DNA of 64,000 bases, from the NCBI RefSeq assembly GCF_003326755.1, contig NZ_JPWH01000020.1, forward strand, positions 1 through 64,000. Direction: 5' to 3'. This document shows, one piece after another, positions 26,578-35,011 of the stretch. Each line of letters starts with the position of its first letter. The stretch's first letter is position 1. The stretch is from Thalassospira profundimaris. Its GTDB lineage: Bacteria; Pseudomonadota; Alphaproteobacteria; Rhodospirillales; Thalassospiraceae. Made by a program: the position numbers and the translations under genes. Under the pieces are notes generated by a model. The model did no database searches, was not told the DNA's origin, and was given only the letters and a program-made list of their open reading frames with translations.

Positions 26578-27670
26578 CAGCAGCTCTGGCGGCAAAAACC
26601 GCAACCGACCGGCCAAATTGCTGGCTGTTTTAGCGGTGCTGATGCTGGCCCTTTTTGCCCTGATCATGCCGACCACCGCACATGCGCAATCGGCTGAATT
26701 ACTGGGACGGCGCAGCGCCCCGGCGGAAACGGAAAACCCGGCCCCCGCCTTTAAAATGCCGGACTGGCTGGCCGGTATTGTTGGCGGTGCGATGAAAATC
26801 CAAACCCAGTTAAACCGCAACATGACAGCCACTCTGCGGGCGGCAAAACAGGACAATAGCTGGTGGCCCGCACTGAGCATCATTGCCCTGTCATTTGCCT
26901 ATGGCGTGTTTCATGCCGCCGGACCCGGGCATGGCAAAATGGTAACAAGCACCTATTTTCTGTCGCGCGATGCCGGATGGAAACAGGGGGTGGCAATGGG
27001 CGCGCTGATTGCCGCTACCCAGGCCGTCAGTGCCATTGCCCTGGTCGGCATCCTGGGCCTTGTCCTCAATCTTGGTCCCGCCGAAATCACCCGAAACGGA
27101 TTATTGCTGGAACTGGCATCCTATGCCCTGATCGTGGTGATGGGCGGCTATATGTGCCTGCGCATCCTTCAGGGCAAGGATGATTGCTGCGATCATGGTC
27201 CCATCGGCCCTACGCATGATCACGCTCACGACCATCACCATGATCATGATCATGATCATCATCACCACGATCATCATGATCACGGTCATCATCACCATGC
27301 GCATGATGCGGCCAGCACGGCAGACACGACAACGCGATCTGGCCGTTACAATGCCATTACCAGCGCCATCATTGTTGGCTTGCGGCCCTGCACCGGGTCT
27401 ATTCTGATGCTGTTGTTCACCCTGGCAAACGGGTTGTTCCTGGTCGGCATCATTGCTGCCTTTGCAATGGCATTTGGCGTGGCACTGACCGTCAGTGCCA
27501 TCGGTCTTGCCGCGATTGGCATTCGCTTTGGTAGCCAGAAGCTGTTTTCCCTACCGCCCAAATGGTCCGACTGGATCCGGCGAATTGTCGGTTTTGGCGG
27601 GGCGGCGATGATTACCCTGTTTGGGGTGGTACTGTTTTTAGCGGCCAGCCATCAGATGGGCTGGATTTAG
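26513..27670 (+). CDS. NicO/RcnA-family metal permease with long His-rich loop
   Basis: The product is up to 385 residues. After an N-terminal hydrophobic segment it shows the NicO signature HAAGPGHGK (residues 134-142), several membrane helices, a His/Asp-rich cytoplasmic or periplasmic loop at about 235-265, the second signature GLRPCTG (289-295) and two or three more helices. The family includes Ni/Co importers and the RcnA exporter. Context (Zur box, ZnuA, DUF1007) suggests zinc or a related metal; direction of transport is not certain. The start overlaps the DUF1007 gene by 65 bases; another ATG occurs at 26534. Confidence 0.85.
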   Translation: MTNTASIMTWSHRSGRTLPANNSSSGGKNRNRPAKLLAVLAVLMLALFALIMPTTAHAQSAELLGRRSAPAETENPAPAFKMPDWLAGIVGGAMKIQTQLNRNMTATLRAAKQDNSWWPALSIIALSFAYGVFHAAGPGHGKMVTSTYFLSRDAGWKQGVAMGALIAATQAVSAIALVGILGLVLNLGPAEITRNGLLLELASYALIVVMGGYMCLRILQGKDDCCDHGPIGPTHDHAHDHHHDHDHDHHHHDHHDHGHHHHAHDAASTADTTTRSGRYNAITSAIIVGLRPCTGSILMLLFTLANGLFLVGIIAAFAMAFGVALTVSAIGLAAIGIRFGSQKLFSLPPKWSDWIRRIVGFGGAAMITLFGVVLFLAASHQMGWI

Positions 27671-27715
27671 CGTGTTTCCGCTCTGACACAGGCTAAACAA
27701 CGCAGGCTAAACAAA

Positions 27716-27745
27716 ACAGGCCCGAAACCACCTTTTCGGGCCTGT
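27716..27745. terminator. Bidirectional terminator between the NicO and pstB genes
   Basis: ACAGGCCCGAAA (27716-27727) pairs with TTTCGGGCCTGT (27734-27745) as a 12-base-pair stem around CCACCT. The genes on either side converge, and T-rich flanks occur on both sides. Confidence 0.8.
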
Positions 27746-27784
27746 GTGTATTAAAAGTACCGCCCGGCCCAAAGGCCGGAAATA

Positions 27785-28600
27785 TCAGCCAAAACGACCG
27801 GTGATATAATCCCGGGTGCGGGCCTCGCGCGGATTGGTAAACAATTCACGCGTCGGGCTGATTTCAACCAGATCGCCCAGATACATAAAGGCGGTATAAT
27901 CGGATGTCCGCGCCGCCTGCTGCATATTGTGGGTGACAATGATGATGGTGTAATCCGCGCGCAATTCCGAAATCAGTTCCTCGATCTTCATGGTTGAAAT
28001 CGGGTCAAGGGCCGATGCCGGTTCATCAAGCAACAGAACTTCGGGGTTCAGCACCACCGAACGGGCAATACACAAACGCTGCTGCTGCCCGCCAGAAAGC
28101 CCGTTGCCGCTGGCATGCAGCTTGTCTTTCACTTCATCCCACAGGGCAACCTTGCGCAGGCCCCATTCCACCCGTTCATCCATTTCGGATTTGCTGAGTT
28201 TTTCGTACATGCGCACGGCAAAAGCGATGTTTTCGTAAATCGACATCGGAAACGGTGTTGGTTTCTGGAACACCATGCCAACACGGGCGCGCAGATTGTT
28301 CAAATCCTTGCCCGATGCCAGAATATTTTCCCCATCAAGCAGGATTTCACCCGTTGCCGTTTGATTGGGATAAAGCGAATAAATGCGATTCAACGTACGC
28401 AAAAGCGTCGATTTACCACAGCCAGAGGGTCCGATCAGCGCGGTCACGCTACGATCATGAAAATCCAGCGAGATCGAGTTTAGCGTTTTGTTCTTGCCGT
28501 AATAAAAATCAAGATCGCGAACACTCAGCTTGACCGGCGTCGGTTCGGCAATCGGTGCATGGGCAAGAATATCGTCGGAAAGCGCCTGAAACGTACTCAT
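27785..28600 (-). CDS. pstB: Phosphate ABC transporter ATP-binding protein
   Basis: The 271-residue ATPase has Walker [10 protein letters not shown] at 57-65, the PstB-specific [17 protein letters not shown], the ABC signature LSGGQQQR at 168-175 and Walker B LLLDEP at 189-194. It energises high-affinity phosphate import with PstC and PstA at the inner membrane. It is two bases downstream of pstA. No phoU follows; the convergent NicO gene lies beyond a terminator. Confidence 0.97.
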   Translation of the reverse strand: MSTFQALSDDILAHAPIAEPTPVKLSVRDLDFYYGKNKTLNSISLDFHDRSVTALIGPSGCGKSTLLRTLNRIYSLYPNQTATGEILLDGENILASGKDLNNLRARVGMVFQKPTPFPMSIYENIAFAVRMYEKLSKSEMDERVEWGLRKVALWDEVKDKLHASGNGLSGGQQQRLCIARSVVLNPEVLLLDEPASALDPISTMKIEELISELRADYTIIIVTHNMQQAARTSDYTAFMYLGDLVEISPTRELFTNPREARTRDYITGRFG

Positions 28601-28602
28601 GA

Positions 28603-29508
28603 TTAACCTTTCATCCGGCTTTTGGCGGCCAGCAAAATCCGTGCGGCAATGGTCAGGCCCAGCACGGCAAGCGTAATAAGCAATGCCCCGGCCCAGGCGA
28701 GCGCACGCCAGTCCTCATAGGGGCTCATGGCAAAGTTGAAAATCACCACCGGCAGGTTTGCCATCGGATGATTGAGGTTTGCGCTCCAGAACTGGTTATT
28801 GAGCGAGGTAAACAGAAGCGGTGCCGTTTCGCCGCTAATGCGTGCCACGGCCAGCAGCGCGCCGGTCAACAGGCCCGGGCCCGCCGCACGGTAAGACACC
28901 TGCAAAATCACCCGCCAGCGCGGAATACCAAGCGCGGCGGCAGCTTCGCGCAGACTATCTGGCACCAGAAGCAGCATGTCCTCGGAGGTGCGCACCACCA
29001 CCGGCAGCGCAATAACCGCCAGGGCAATGGCCCCGGCATAACCTGAAAAATGCCCCATCGGGACGACAACCAGTTCGTAAACGAACAGGCCAATCAGAAT
29101 TGACGGCGCCGACAGCAGGATGTCGTTAATAAAACGCACCACGGCCGAAATTTTTGCATAGCGGCCATATTCCGCCAGATAGGTCCCAACCAGAAGCCCG
29201 ATGGGAATACCAAGGACCGTGGCAATCCCCACCATCATCAGCGATCCGACAATGGCATTCAACAACCCGCCGTCTGATCCGGGCGGCGGTGTCATTTCGG
29301 TAAAAAGTTTCAGCGAAACCGCCGAAAGCCCTTCGCCAAACAACGACCACAAAATCCAGGCCAGCATGGCAATGCCCAGGGCCGTTACCAGATGTGCCAT
29401 TGTCATATGGAACATCGATGTCAAACGGCGGCGCATATACATGCGGCGCTGATAAGGGCTGGAAACCTGACGTTCGGTCGTTCGTCTGACCGGTATTTGA
29501 ACTGACAT
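28603..29508 (-). CDS. pstA: Phosphate ABC transporter permease PstA
   Basis: The 301-residue membrane protein has about six helices and the permease coupling loop [28 protein letters not shown], typical of PstA, follows. A basic cytoplasmic N-terminus (residues 1-28) precedes the first helix. It lies 18 bases downstream of pstC. Confidence 0.95.
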   Translation of the reverse strand: MSVQIPVRRTTERQVSSPYQRRMYMRRRLTSMFHMTMAHLVTALGIAMLAWILWSLFGEGLSAVSLKLFTEMTPPPGSDGGLLNAIVGSLMMVGIATVLGIPIGLLVGTYLAEYGRYAKISAVVRFINDILLSAPSILIGLFVYELVVVPMGHFSGYAGAIALAVIALPVVVRTSEDMLLLVPDSLREAAAALGIPRWRVILQVSYRAAGPGLLTGALLAVARISGETAPLLFTSLNNQFWSANLNHPMANLPVVIFNFAMSPYEDWRALAWAGALLITLAVLGLTIAARILLAAKSRMKG

Positions 29509-29526
29509 ATCCTGTCCTTTCCCGGC

Positions 29527-30465
29527 CTAGTGGCCTGCCTGTTTTTTCAAACGCAGCAAAAACAGCCGCGCAATTGCCAGCACGATGAAGGTGATGACAA
29601 AAAGGGTCAGACCCAGTGTCACCAGTGCCGATGTGTGCAGGGGTGAATCCGCCTCGACAAATTCATTGGCAATCGAGGATGAAATGGTCGCCCCCGGCCC
29701 CATAATGGAGGCCGACAGCCGGTGCGAATTTCCGATCACAAAGGTCACGGCCATCGTTTCGCCCAGTGCGCGCCCCAGCCCCAGCATGACGGCCCCCACC
29801 GTCCCTGCCCGGCAATAAGGCAGCACAACCCGGTAAATCACTTCCCAGCGCGTGCAGCCCAGTCCATAGGCCGATTCCTTAAGCACGGCGGGAACCGTGG
29901 TAAAGACATCGCGCATCATCGCCGTGATGAACGGCACGATCATGATGGCAAGAATGATACTGGCGGTAAAAATACCAATGCCCATGGGCGGACTGGCAAA
30001 GAGCGGACCAATAACAGGGATCGGTGCCAGATTGGCCATCGTCCAGCGTTGCAGGGCTGCGCCAAATGTCGGCGCAAAAACGAACAGCCCCCACATGCCG
30101 TAAATGATACTGGGAATGGCCGCAAGCAACTCAATCGCCACACCAACTGGCCGTGCGATCCAGCCCGGTGACAGTTCGGTCAAAAAAACCGCAATCCCGA
30201 AACTGACCGGAACGCCGATTACAAGGGCAATGACAGCGGTAATCAATGTCTGAATGATGGCCGGAAGCGCGCCATAGACATCCGTTACCGGGTTCCAGTC
30301 GGAACTGATGAAAAATGACAATCCCTGGTTTTGCAAAACCGGGATGCTGCCCACGACCAGAAAGGCAAGAATAGCCGCCAGCAGGACCAGAACGGACATC
30401 GCCAGCCCGAAAGTCAGGTTATGGAAACCGCGATCAAATCCCGGTCTGAACTGTTTTACAGACAC
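29527..30465 (-). CDS. pstC: Phosphate ABC transporter permease PstC
   Basis: The 312-residue permease shows the PstC features SSDWNPVTDVYGALP after the first helix, ELLAAIPSIIYGMWGLFV, the coupling region KESAYGLGCTRWEVIYRVVL and GRALGETMAVTFVIGN. It pairs with PstA to form the channel. A 120-base gap with two hairpins separates it from pstS. Confidence 0.95.
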   Translation of the reverse strand: MSVKQFRPGFDRGFHNLTFGLAMSVLVLLAAILAFLVVGSIPVLQNQGLSFFISSDWNPVTDVYGALPAIIQTLITAVIALVIGVPVSFGIAVFLTELSPGWIARPVGVAIELLAAIPSIIYGMWGLFVFAPTFGAALQRWTMANLAPIPVIGPLFASPPMGIGIFTASIILAIMIVPFITAMMRDVFTTVPAVLKESAYGLGCTRWEVIYRVVLPYCRAGTVGAVMLGLGRALGETMAVTFVIGNSHRLSASIMGPGATISSSIANEFVEADSPLHTSALVTLGLTLFVITFIVLAIARLFLLRLKKQAGH

Positions 30466-30506
30466 CGCAATAAACCTGTTTTCTAGGGAAAAATATAACG
30501 ACCTTC

Positions 30507-30559
30507 CGGGGCTGTCCCCGAAACACCAAAGCCCGCCGCCGAGATCGTTCGGCGGCGGG
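30507..30559 (-). other. Hairpins between pstS and pstC
   Basis: CCCGCCGCCGA (30532-30542) pairs perfectly with TCGGCGGCGGG (30549-30559). CGGGG (30507-30511) pairs with CCCCG (30516-30520). On the minus strand they follow the pstS stop by 26 bases. Such structures usually protect the binding-protein mRNA and reduce read-through, matching the need for more PstS than permease. Confidence 0.65.
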
Positions 30560-30585
30560 TTGGTCAGGTAAGTTATGCAGCAAAC

Positions 30586-31635
30586 TTACCAGATCTTTTT
30601 GCCATTGCTGCCTTTGATGTCGGCAGACCAGGTCTTTTCAACCATGTCGACAACGTTTTCCGGCATGGCGACATAATCCAGCTTGTCGGCAATTTCGCCG
30701 CCGTTTTTGAAGGACCAGTCAAAGAAGTTCAGGACTTCTTTGGCGGTTTCCGGCTTTTCCTGGGATTTGTGCACCAGGATGAAGGAAGCAGCGGTGATCG
30801 GCCAGCTTTTGGCACCCGGCTGGTTGCCAAGGATCAGGTAATAACCCGGCGCATGAGCCCAGTCAGCATTGGCAGCGGCAGCAGCAAACGAGGCAGCGGT
30901 CGGCGAAACGAACTCGCCATCCTTGTTTTTCATCTGGGTGTAGGCCAGGTTGTTTTGCAGGGCATAGGCATATTCAACATAACCGATCGAACCGTCGATC
31001 TGTTTGGTGTAGGAAGCAACGCCTTCGTTGCCCTTGCCACCAACACCGACCGGCCACTGAACCGATTTGTTGACACCAATGTTTTTCTTCCATTCCGGGC
31101 TAACGGCAGCCAGGTAGTTGGTGAAGTTAAAGGTGGTGCCTGAACCATCCGAACGTTCAACAACCGAAATGGCTTCTGAGGGCAGTTTCAGGTCCGGGTT
31201 CAGATCGGTGATCTGCTTGTCGTCCCATTTGGTGATTTTGCCAAGATAAATGTCGGCAAGAACCGGACCGGTCAGCTTGACGTCGCCGCCCTTGATGCCT
31301 TTGATGTTCACAACCGGAACAACACCACCCATGATCATCGGCCACTGAACCAGACCGGCTTCATCGAGCTCTTTTTTGGTCAGCGGTGCGTCAGATGCAC
31401 CAAAATCAACGGTTTTGGCCTTAATCTGTTTAATGCCGCCGCCCGAACCGATCGACTGGTAGTTCATCTTGACACCGGTTTTTGCTTCATAGGCTTCGGC
31501 CCATTTTGCATAAACCGGATAAGGGAAGGTCGCACCGGCACCGGAAATTTCGGTGGCCTGTGCCGAAGCAAATACACCGGCAGCCATCAAAAGAGCAGCA
31601 CCACCCAGGATGCCTTTCTTAAAAGTCGTCAGCAT
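30586..31635 (-). CDS. pstS: Phosphate-binding periplasmic protein
   Basis: The 349-residue protein has a signal peptide (cleavage after AQA, about residue 27). The phosphate-binding motifs GAGATFPYPVYAKW, QSIGSGGGI, DFGASDAPL and RSDGSGTTFNF are all present. It delivers phosphate to PstCAB and heads the pst operon. I could not find a convincing Pho box; TGTGA-N6-TCACA palindromes occur upstream instead. Confidence 0.97.
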   Translation of the reverse strand: MLTTFKKGILGGAALLMAAGVFASAQATEISGAGATFPYPVYAKWAEAYEAKTGVKMNYQSIGSGGGIKQIKAKTVDFGASDAPLTKKELDEAGLVQWPMIMGGVVPVVNIKGIKGGDVKLTGPVLADIYLGKITKWDDKQITDLNPDLKLPSEAISVVERSDGSGTTFNFTNYLAAVSPEWKKNIGVNKSVQWPVGVGGKGNEGVASYTKQIDGSIGYVEYAYALQNNLAYTQMKNKDGEFVSPTAASFAAAAANADWAHAPGYYLILGNQPGAKSWPITAASFILVHKSQEKPETAKEVLNFFDWSFKNGGEIADKLDYVAMPENVVDMVEKTWSADIKGSNGKKIW

Positions 31636-31803
31636 GAGGTTCTCCCAATCACCATAGCGGCAAAATCAAAAAATCAGGGAAACTTGACTGTCGGCAACAT
31701 GCCGCCACCAAATTTCTGAAATGAATTTTCGCCCCGGCTTGCTGTATGCCGTTGCGATGGCGCTGAACCTACACCCGGATTTTTCGATTTTTTCCTACAG
31801 TTT

Positions 31804-31819
31804 TGTGAAATCGTTCACA
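31804..31819. promoter_or_regulatory. CRP/FNR-superfamily-type palindrome upstream of pstS
   Basis: TGTGAAATCGTTCACA has the exact TGTGA-N6-TCACA form and is symmetric over six bases each side. It lies 169 bases upstream of the pstS start. The 445-base gap 31636-32080 otherwise holds the ubiV terminator and no gene. Binding by a CRP-like protein is inferred from pattern only. Confidence 0.45.
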
Positions 31820-31961
31820 CTCTCAGGCGCCTTTTATGTGAAACACAACCGATACTGGTTCCGTTTGACCGTACCATCGAAACCCAAAATGCTACTAATT
31901 CCGAAACAAAATATTTAAAAAACAAATACTTATGATATTTCGACCAGTAAACAGCCTGTTA

Positions 31962-32008
31962 CACAAAAGAAAACCCGTCAGTGTGAAACAGATCACAGAG
32001 ACGGGTTT
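31962..32008 (-). terminator. Terminator of the ubiTUV operon
   Basis: AAACCCGTC (31971-31979) pairs with GACGGGTTT (32000-32008). Inside, TGTGA (31982-31986) pairs with TCACA (31993-31997). Minus-strand sequence after the stem is T-rich (TTTTCTTTTGTG). The inner part is also a TGTGA-N6-TCACA palindrome. Confidence 0.7.
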
Positions 32009-32080
32009 GGCCGGGTTGTATTTTGCAAAAACTTAGGATTGGGAAAGAAGCATTTTAGAACATTTACGCCAAAGACAGCC

Positions 32081-33037
32081 CTATTCGGGCTGCGCCTGCC
32101 CCGGAATCCGATACAGTTCTGCCCCTGGAATGGCATGTAAAAACCCGTTGGCAAGGTTAACATCCCCGGCAATATCCAAAACGGCTTGGTGGGCCTCTTC
32201 TGGCCCGATAAGCCCGCCCAATAACTGGCGATAAACCGTGGCTATCGCCACCATGTCACAGCGGTGTGGCGACAGGCGAAACAGGTTAATGCCAGCCCGG
32301 TGCAAATCCGCCATTTCGGCAGACAATTCCAGATAGGTCCCCGACAGGGTTTGAAGGCCGTTAACAGCCAGGAAAGGCGCACCATCGAGGGTATCGACAT
32401 TCATGCCATCGGGCGTATCACCGCAGACATAACGGCAGCCATCCTTGTGCAAACCATTGGCCCGTGCTGAATAACATCGTGCTGAAATGGCAAGCGGCAC
32501 ACGACCAAAAACCTGCATTTCCAGTTCGACATCAGGCGCGGCGGCACACAAATTGGCAATCGAGGATTCGGGCAGTTCCCACGGCAGGGCAATGCGGGTC
32601 GCGCCCCGTTCAATCATATAGCGAAGGGTACCTTCGTTATAGATATTCACATAAGGCCCCACCATATGTGGCCGTCCGGCCAGCACACCAATGGCAGAAA
32701 AATCATTGGCCTCGATCAGGAGGTCGGGCATTTCCGCCAGATCCCGAATAATGCCCACCTCGCGATCGCCCATCACCAGGGCCAGCGTGGAATAAACCAC
32801 CTGCTTTCCGGCGCGTTGCAGCCTTTCAATCACATCGGGCCAGTCGCGGTCAAAAAACGGCATGCGCTTGGCACATACAACTTCGCCCACATGCACCACA
32901 TCGACATCGGCTTCATCGGCGATGCGGGCATAAAAATCGCGCAAATAATCGGCCTGCCAGTGAAACAGAACCGGCCCCATCACCAGCCTGGGTGCGGAAA
33001 GGGCCGATGATGGCATTGTGTTGACAGGCATGCTCAT
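32081..33037 (-). CDS. ubiV: Oxygen-independent ubiquinone hydroxylation protein UbiV (U32 family)
   Basis: The 318-residue protein belongs to the U32 peptidase-like family. Cysteines C55, C188, C201 and C205 keep the 13- and 4-residue spacings of the E. coli UbiV 4Fe-4S ligands (C180, C193, C197). With UbiU it hydroxylates ubiquinone precursors without oxygen, using prephenate. The ATG at 33037 overlaps the ubiU stop as ATGA and has GGAGG eight bases upstream; an in-frame TTG two codons earlier is less well placed. Confidence 0.93.
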   Translation of the reverse strand: MSMPVNTMPSSALSAPRLVMGPVLFHWQADYLRDFYARIADEADVDVVHVGEVVCAKRMPFFDRDWPDVIERLQRAGKQVVYSTLALVMGDREVGIIRDLAEMPDLLIEANDFSAIGVLAGRPHMVGPYVNIYNEGTLRYMIERGATRIALPWELPESSIANLCAAAPDVELEMQVFGRVPLAISARCYSARANGLHKDGCRYVCGDTPDGMNVDTLDGAPFLAVNGLQTLSGTYLELSAEMADLHRAGINLFRLSPHRCDMVAIATVYRQLLGGLIGPEEAHQAVLDIAGDVNLANGFLHAIPGAELYRIPGQAQPE

Positions 33038-34011
33038 TGCCAATTCCTCCGATAGGCCCCGGTGGTATCGCTTTGGCCCTCAGTCATATGGGAAAGTCGG
33101 CTGGCCACGGCATTCTGCCCCGCTGCAATCTGGTCCAGTGCGCGCCGAAAACTGCCAACTACCTGGGATATATAGGCTTTACCACGCTGGCGGCCTTCAA
33201 TTTTAAGGGCGGTTACACCGGCGACCTCAAGTTCGGGCAGCATACTGGTGACATCCAGGCTGGTCGGTTCCTCGAACAAATATCCCGCCTTGCCCATCGC
33301 GCGGAAACGCCCCTTGCACAAGGTGGGATACCCCACCGTTTCCGAGGCCCCGTAAACATTGATGGTGAAATCGCCCAAACGCGAAACCGTTGCATCGCCA
33401 CGTTCTTCGTAATGTACATGATGGGCCGGGGAACATACCCCGTTCATGTTCGGGCTTTCCCCGGTGGCATAAGACGATAACGAACAACGCCCTTCGGCCA
33501 TAACGCACATACCGCCAAAGGCGAAAACTTCGGTTTCAACGCCAATTTGCCGGTTCAGGTCCGCAATTTCATCAAGCGACAAAACACGCGGCAGCACCAC
33601 GCGCCGTACCCCGAATTCGCGATGATAAAAGCGGATCGCCTCGACATTCGAGGCCGATGCCTGCACCGACAAATGCAAACGCGCATCCGGGTGACGGTCG
33701 CGGGTATAGCGCAACAGGCCAATATCGGCCAGAATGACGGCATCAACGCCAATTGCAACCGCGTCATCCACCGCCTTGTGCCACAGGGCCTCGTTTCCGG
33801 CGGTTGGATAGGTATTGCACGCCAGATAAACATGCGTTCCCCGCGCATGGGCAAATTCGGTTTCGGCAGCCAGTTCGGCACGGGAAAAATTAAGGCCGGG
33901 AAAGTTTCGGGCATTGGTTTCATCACGAAAACCACAATAAACCACATCCGCCCCGGCCTCGACGGCGGCACGCAAACTGGCCGGGGTTCCCGCCGGACAA
34001 ACAAGTTCCAT
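33034..34011 (-). CDS. ubiU: Oxygen-independent ubiquinone hydroxylation protein UbiU (U32 family)
   Basis: This 325-residue U32 protein has its four cluster cysteines at C169, C176, C193 and C232, the same numbers as in E. coli UbiU. Opening MELVCPAGTPASLRAAVEAG and the GGMCVMAEGRCSLSS segment are typical. UbiU and UbiV act as a heterodimer in anaerobic ubiquinone synthesis. It overlaps ubiT by one base and ubiV by four, so the three genes are translationally coupled. Confidence 0.95.
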   Translation of the reverse strand: MELVCPAGTPASLRAAVEAGADVVYCGFRDETNARNFPGLNFSRAELAAETEFAHARGTHVYLACNTYPTAGNEALWHKAVDDAVAIGVDAVILADIGLLRYTRDRHPDARLHLSVQASASNVEAIRFYHREFGVRRVVLPRVLSLDEIADLNRQIGVETEVFAFGGMCVMAEGRCSLSSYATGESPNMNGVCSPAHHVHYEERGDATVSRLGDFTINVYGASETVGYPTLCKGRFRAMGKAGYLFEEPTSLDVTSMLPELEVAGVTALKIEGRQRGKAYISQVVGSFRRALDQIAAGQNAVASRLSHMTEGQSDTTGAYRRNWQ

Positions 34012-34877
34012 TACAAGGTTCCTCCGCTCTTCTGAGGGGTATCCGTTTCGGGTAAGGAAAAATCATCTTTGGTGGAATTGGCATAGTCTGCCGCCCGGAA
34101 AGTTCCGGCTTCGCCCACCGTGCCAACAGACGGACCCGCGACAACGGATACAGCAGGCCCCCGCCCGCGTGCAGGCTGACGGCGGCGTATTTGCGATTCG
34201 GCACTGGCAAGACGTAAGGACAGGTCTTCAACCCTGTCGGCCAAACCGGCCTGTTTTTTATCGGATGCCCCGGCAAAGGCGTCGGTAAAGCGTGCCATGT
34301 CGCGGTCCAGGCGATGATAACCACGCTCCGCCACCTTCAGGGCACGGCGGGCCACCGGTCCCAACAGGCCAAAACTTTCCACCACCGCCTGGCGTATATC
34401 GATATTTTCCCCATCCAGCGCATTGCGCAGGGCGACGACAATCTCGGTGCGGCCTTCAATTTTCAACGTCCGGGAAAAAAACAGCGCATCGCCATCCGAT
34501 GTGCCTTCCAGCAATTGCAATAAAGCAGGCAACGGGCCGATAATGGTGGCCTGGGCCGCCTTGCGATCTGCCACCGTTGCCCGGCGCAACACCGATTTTA
34601 CCGGATCAAGACGCAAATAAAGGTCAATGCCCAAATCCAGCGGCGAAACCACAATACCTGTGCCCGCATCACGCCCATCATACGGCTGCCCTGCCACATC
34701 CCCCGCATCTTTGCCCTTTTGCATTGCTGGGCCAAAACGGTCAAACACGGCAGCATGGCGCGATTGCATGGTGGCAATCGCATGGGCCAAAACACGGTCA
34801 ATCAGCCAGCCGGGCATCGCCGCGACGATAGGACCAAGCAACAGAAACGGCGTAAAAGCCGGACGCGCAACAGACAA
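34011..34877 (-). CDS. ubiT: UbiT-like SCP2-domain lipid-binding protein, extended
   Basis: The 288-residue protein has an N-terminal SCP2 (sterol carrier) domain with GIVVSPLDLGIDLYLRLDP and FFSRTLKIEGRTEIVVALRN. UbiT binds isoprenoid quinone precursors for the O2-independent pathway. It starts with TTG, preceded by GGAG at eight bases. E. coli UbiT is about 174 residues; the extra C-terminal ~100 residues here are charged, partly helical (RVEDLSLRLASAESQIRRRQ) and then low complexity. It is the first gene of the operon, downstream of an FNR-type box. Confidence 0.85.
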   Translation of the reverse strand: MSVARPAFTPFLLLGPIVAAMPGWLIDRVLAHAIATMQSRHAAVFDRFGPAMQKGKDAGDVAGQPYDGRDAGTGIVVSPLDLGIDLYLRLDPVKSVLRRATVADRKAAQATIIGPLPALLQLLEGTSDGDALFFSRTLKIEGRTEIVVALRNALDGENIDIRQAVVESFGLLGPVARRALKVAERGYHRLDRDMARFTDAFAGASDKKQAGLADRVEDLSLRLASAESQIRRRQPARGRGPAVSVVAGPSVGTVGEAGTFRAADYANSTKDDFSLPETDTPQKSGGTL

Positions 34878-34910
34878 CGGATTTTCTCCGGTTCAAATGA
34901 AAACCGGCAT

Positions 34911-34951
34911 ATCGTAAATCCGCGCCTTCCCGATGCGTTGACTTCCATCAA
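34911..34951 (-). promoter_or_regulatory. FNR-type box and -10 of ubiTUV
   Basis: TTGACTTCCATCAA (34938-34951) matches the FNR consensus TTGAT-N4-ATCAA at nine of ten positions. On the minus strand TACGAT (34916-34911) would be the -10, putting the start of transcription near 34904 and the FNR centre at about -41, the class II position. The gap between ubiT and the LysR gene is only 134 bases. Confidence 0.7.
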
Positions 34952-35011
34952 ATCATTGAAAAATATGATTTTTTATTATTTTAATTAAAGCCGCACCTTG
35001 TGGAATTGACA

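Noticed and set aside
31801..31835. Pho box search upstream of pstS
   Set aside because: Minus-strand TTTCAC-AAAA-CTGTAGG matches the two 7-base half sites at only about four positions each, too weak to call.
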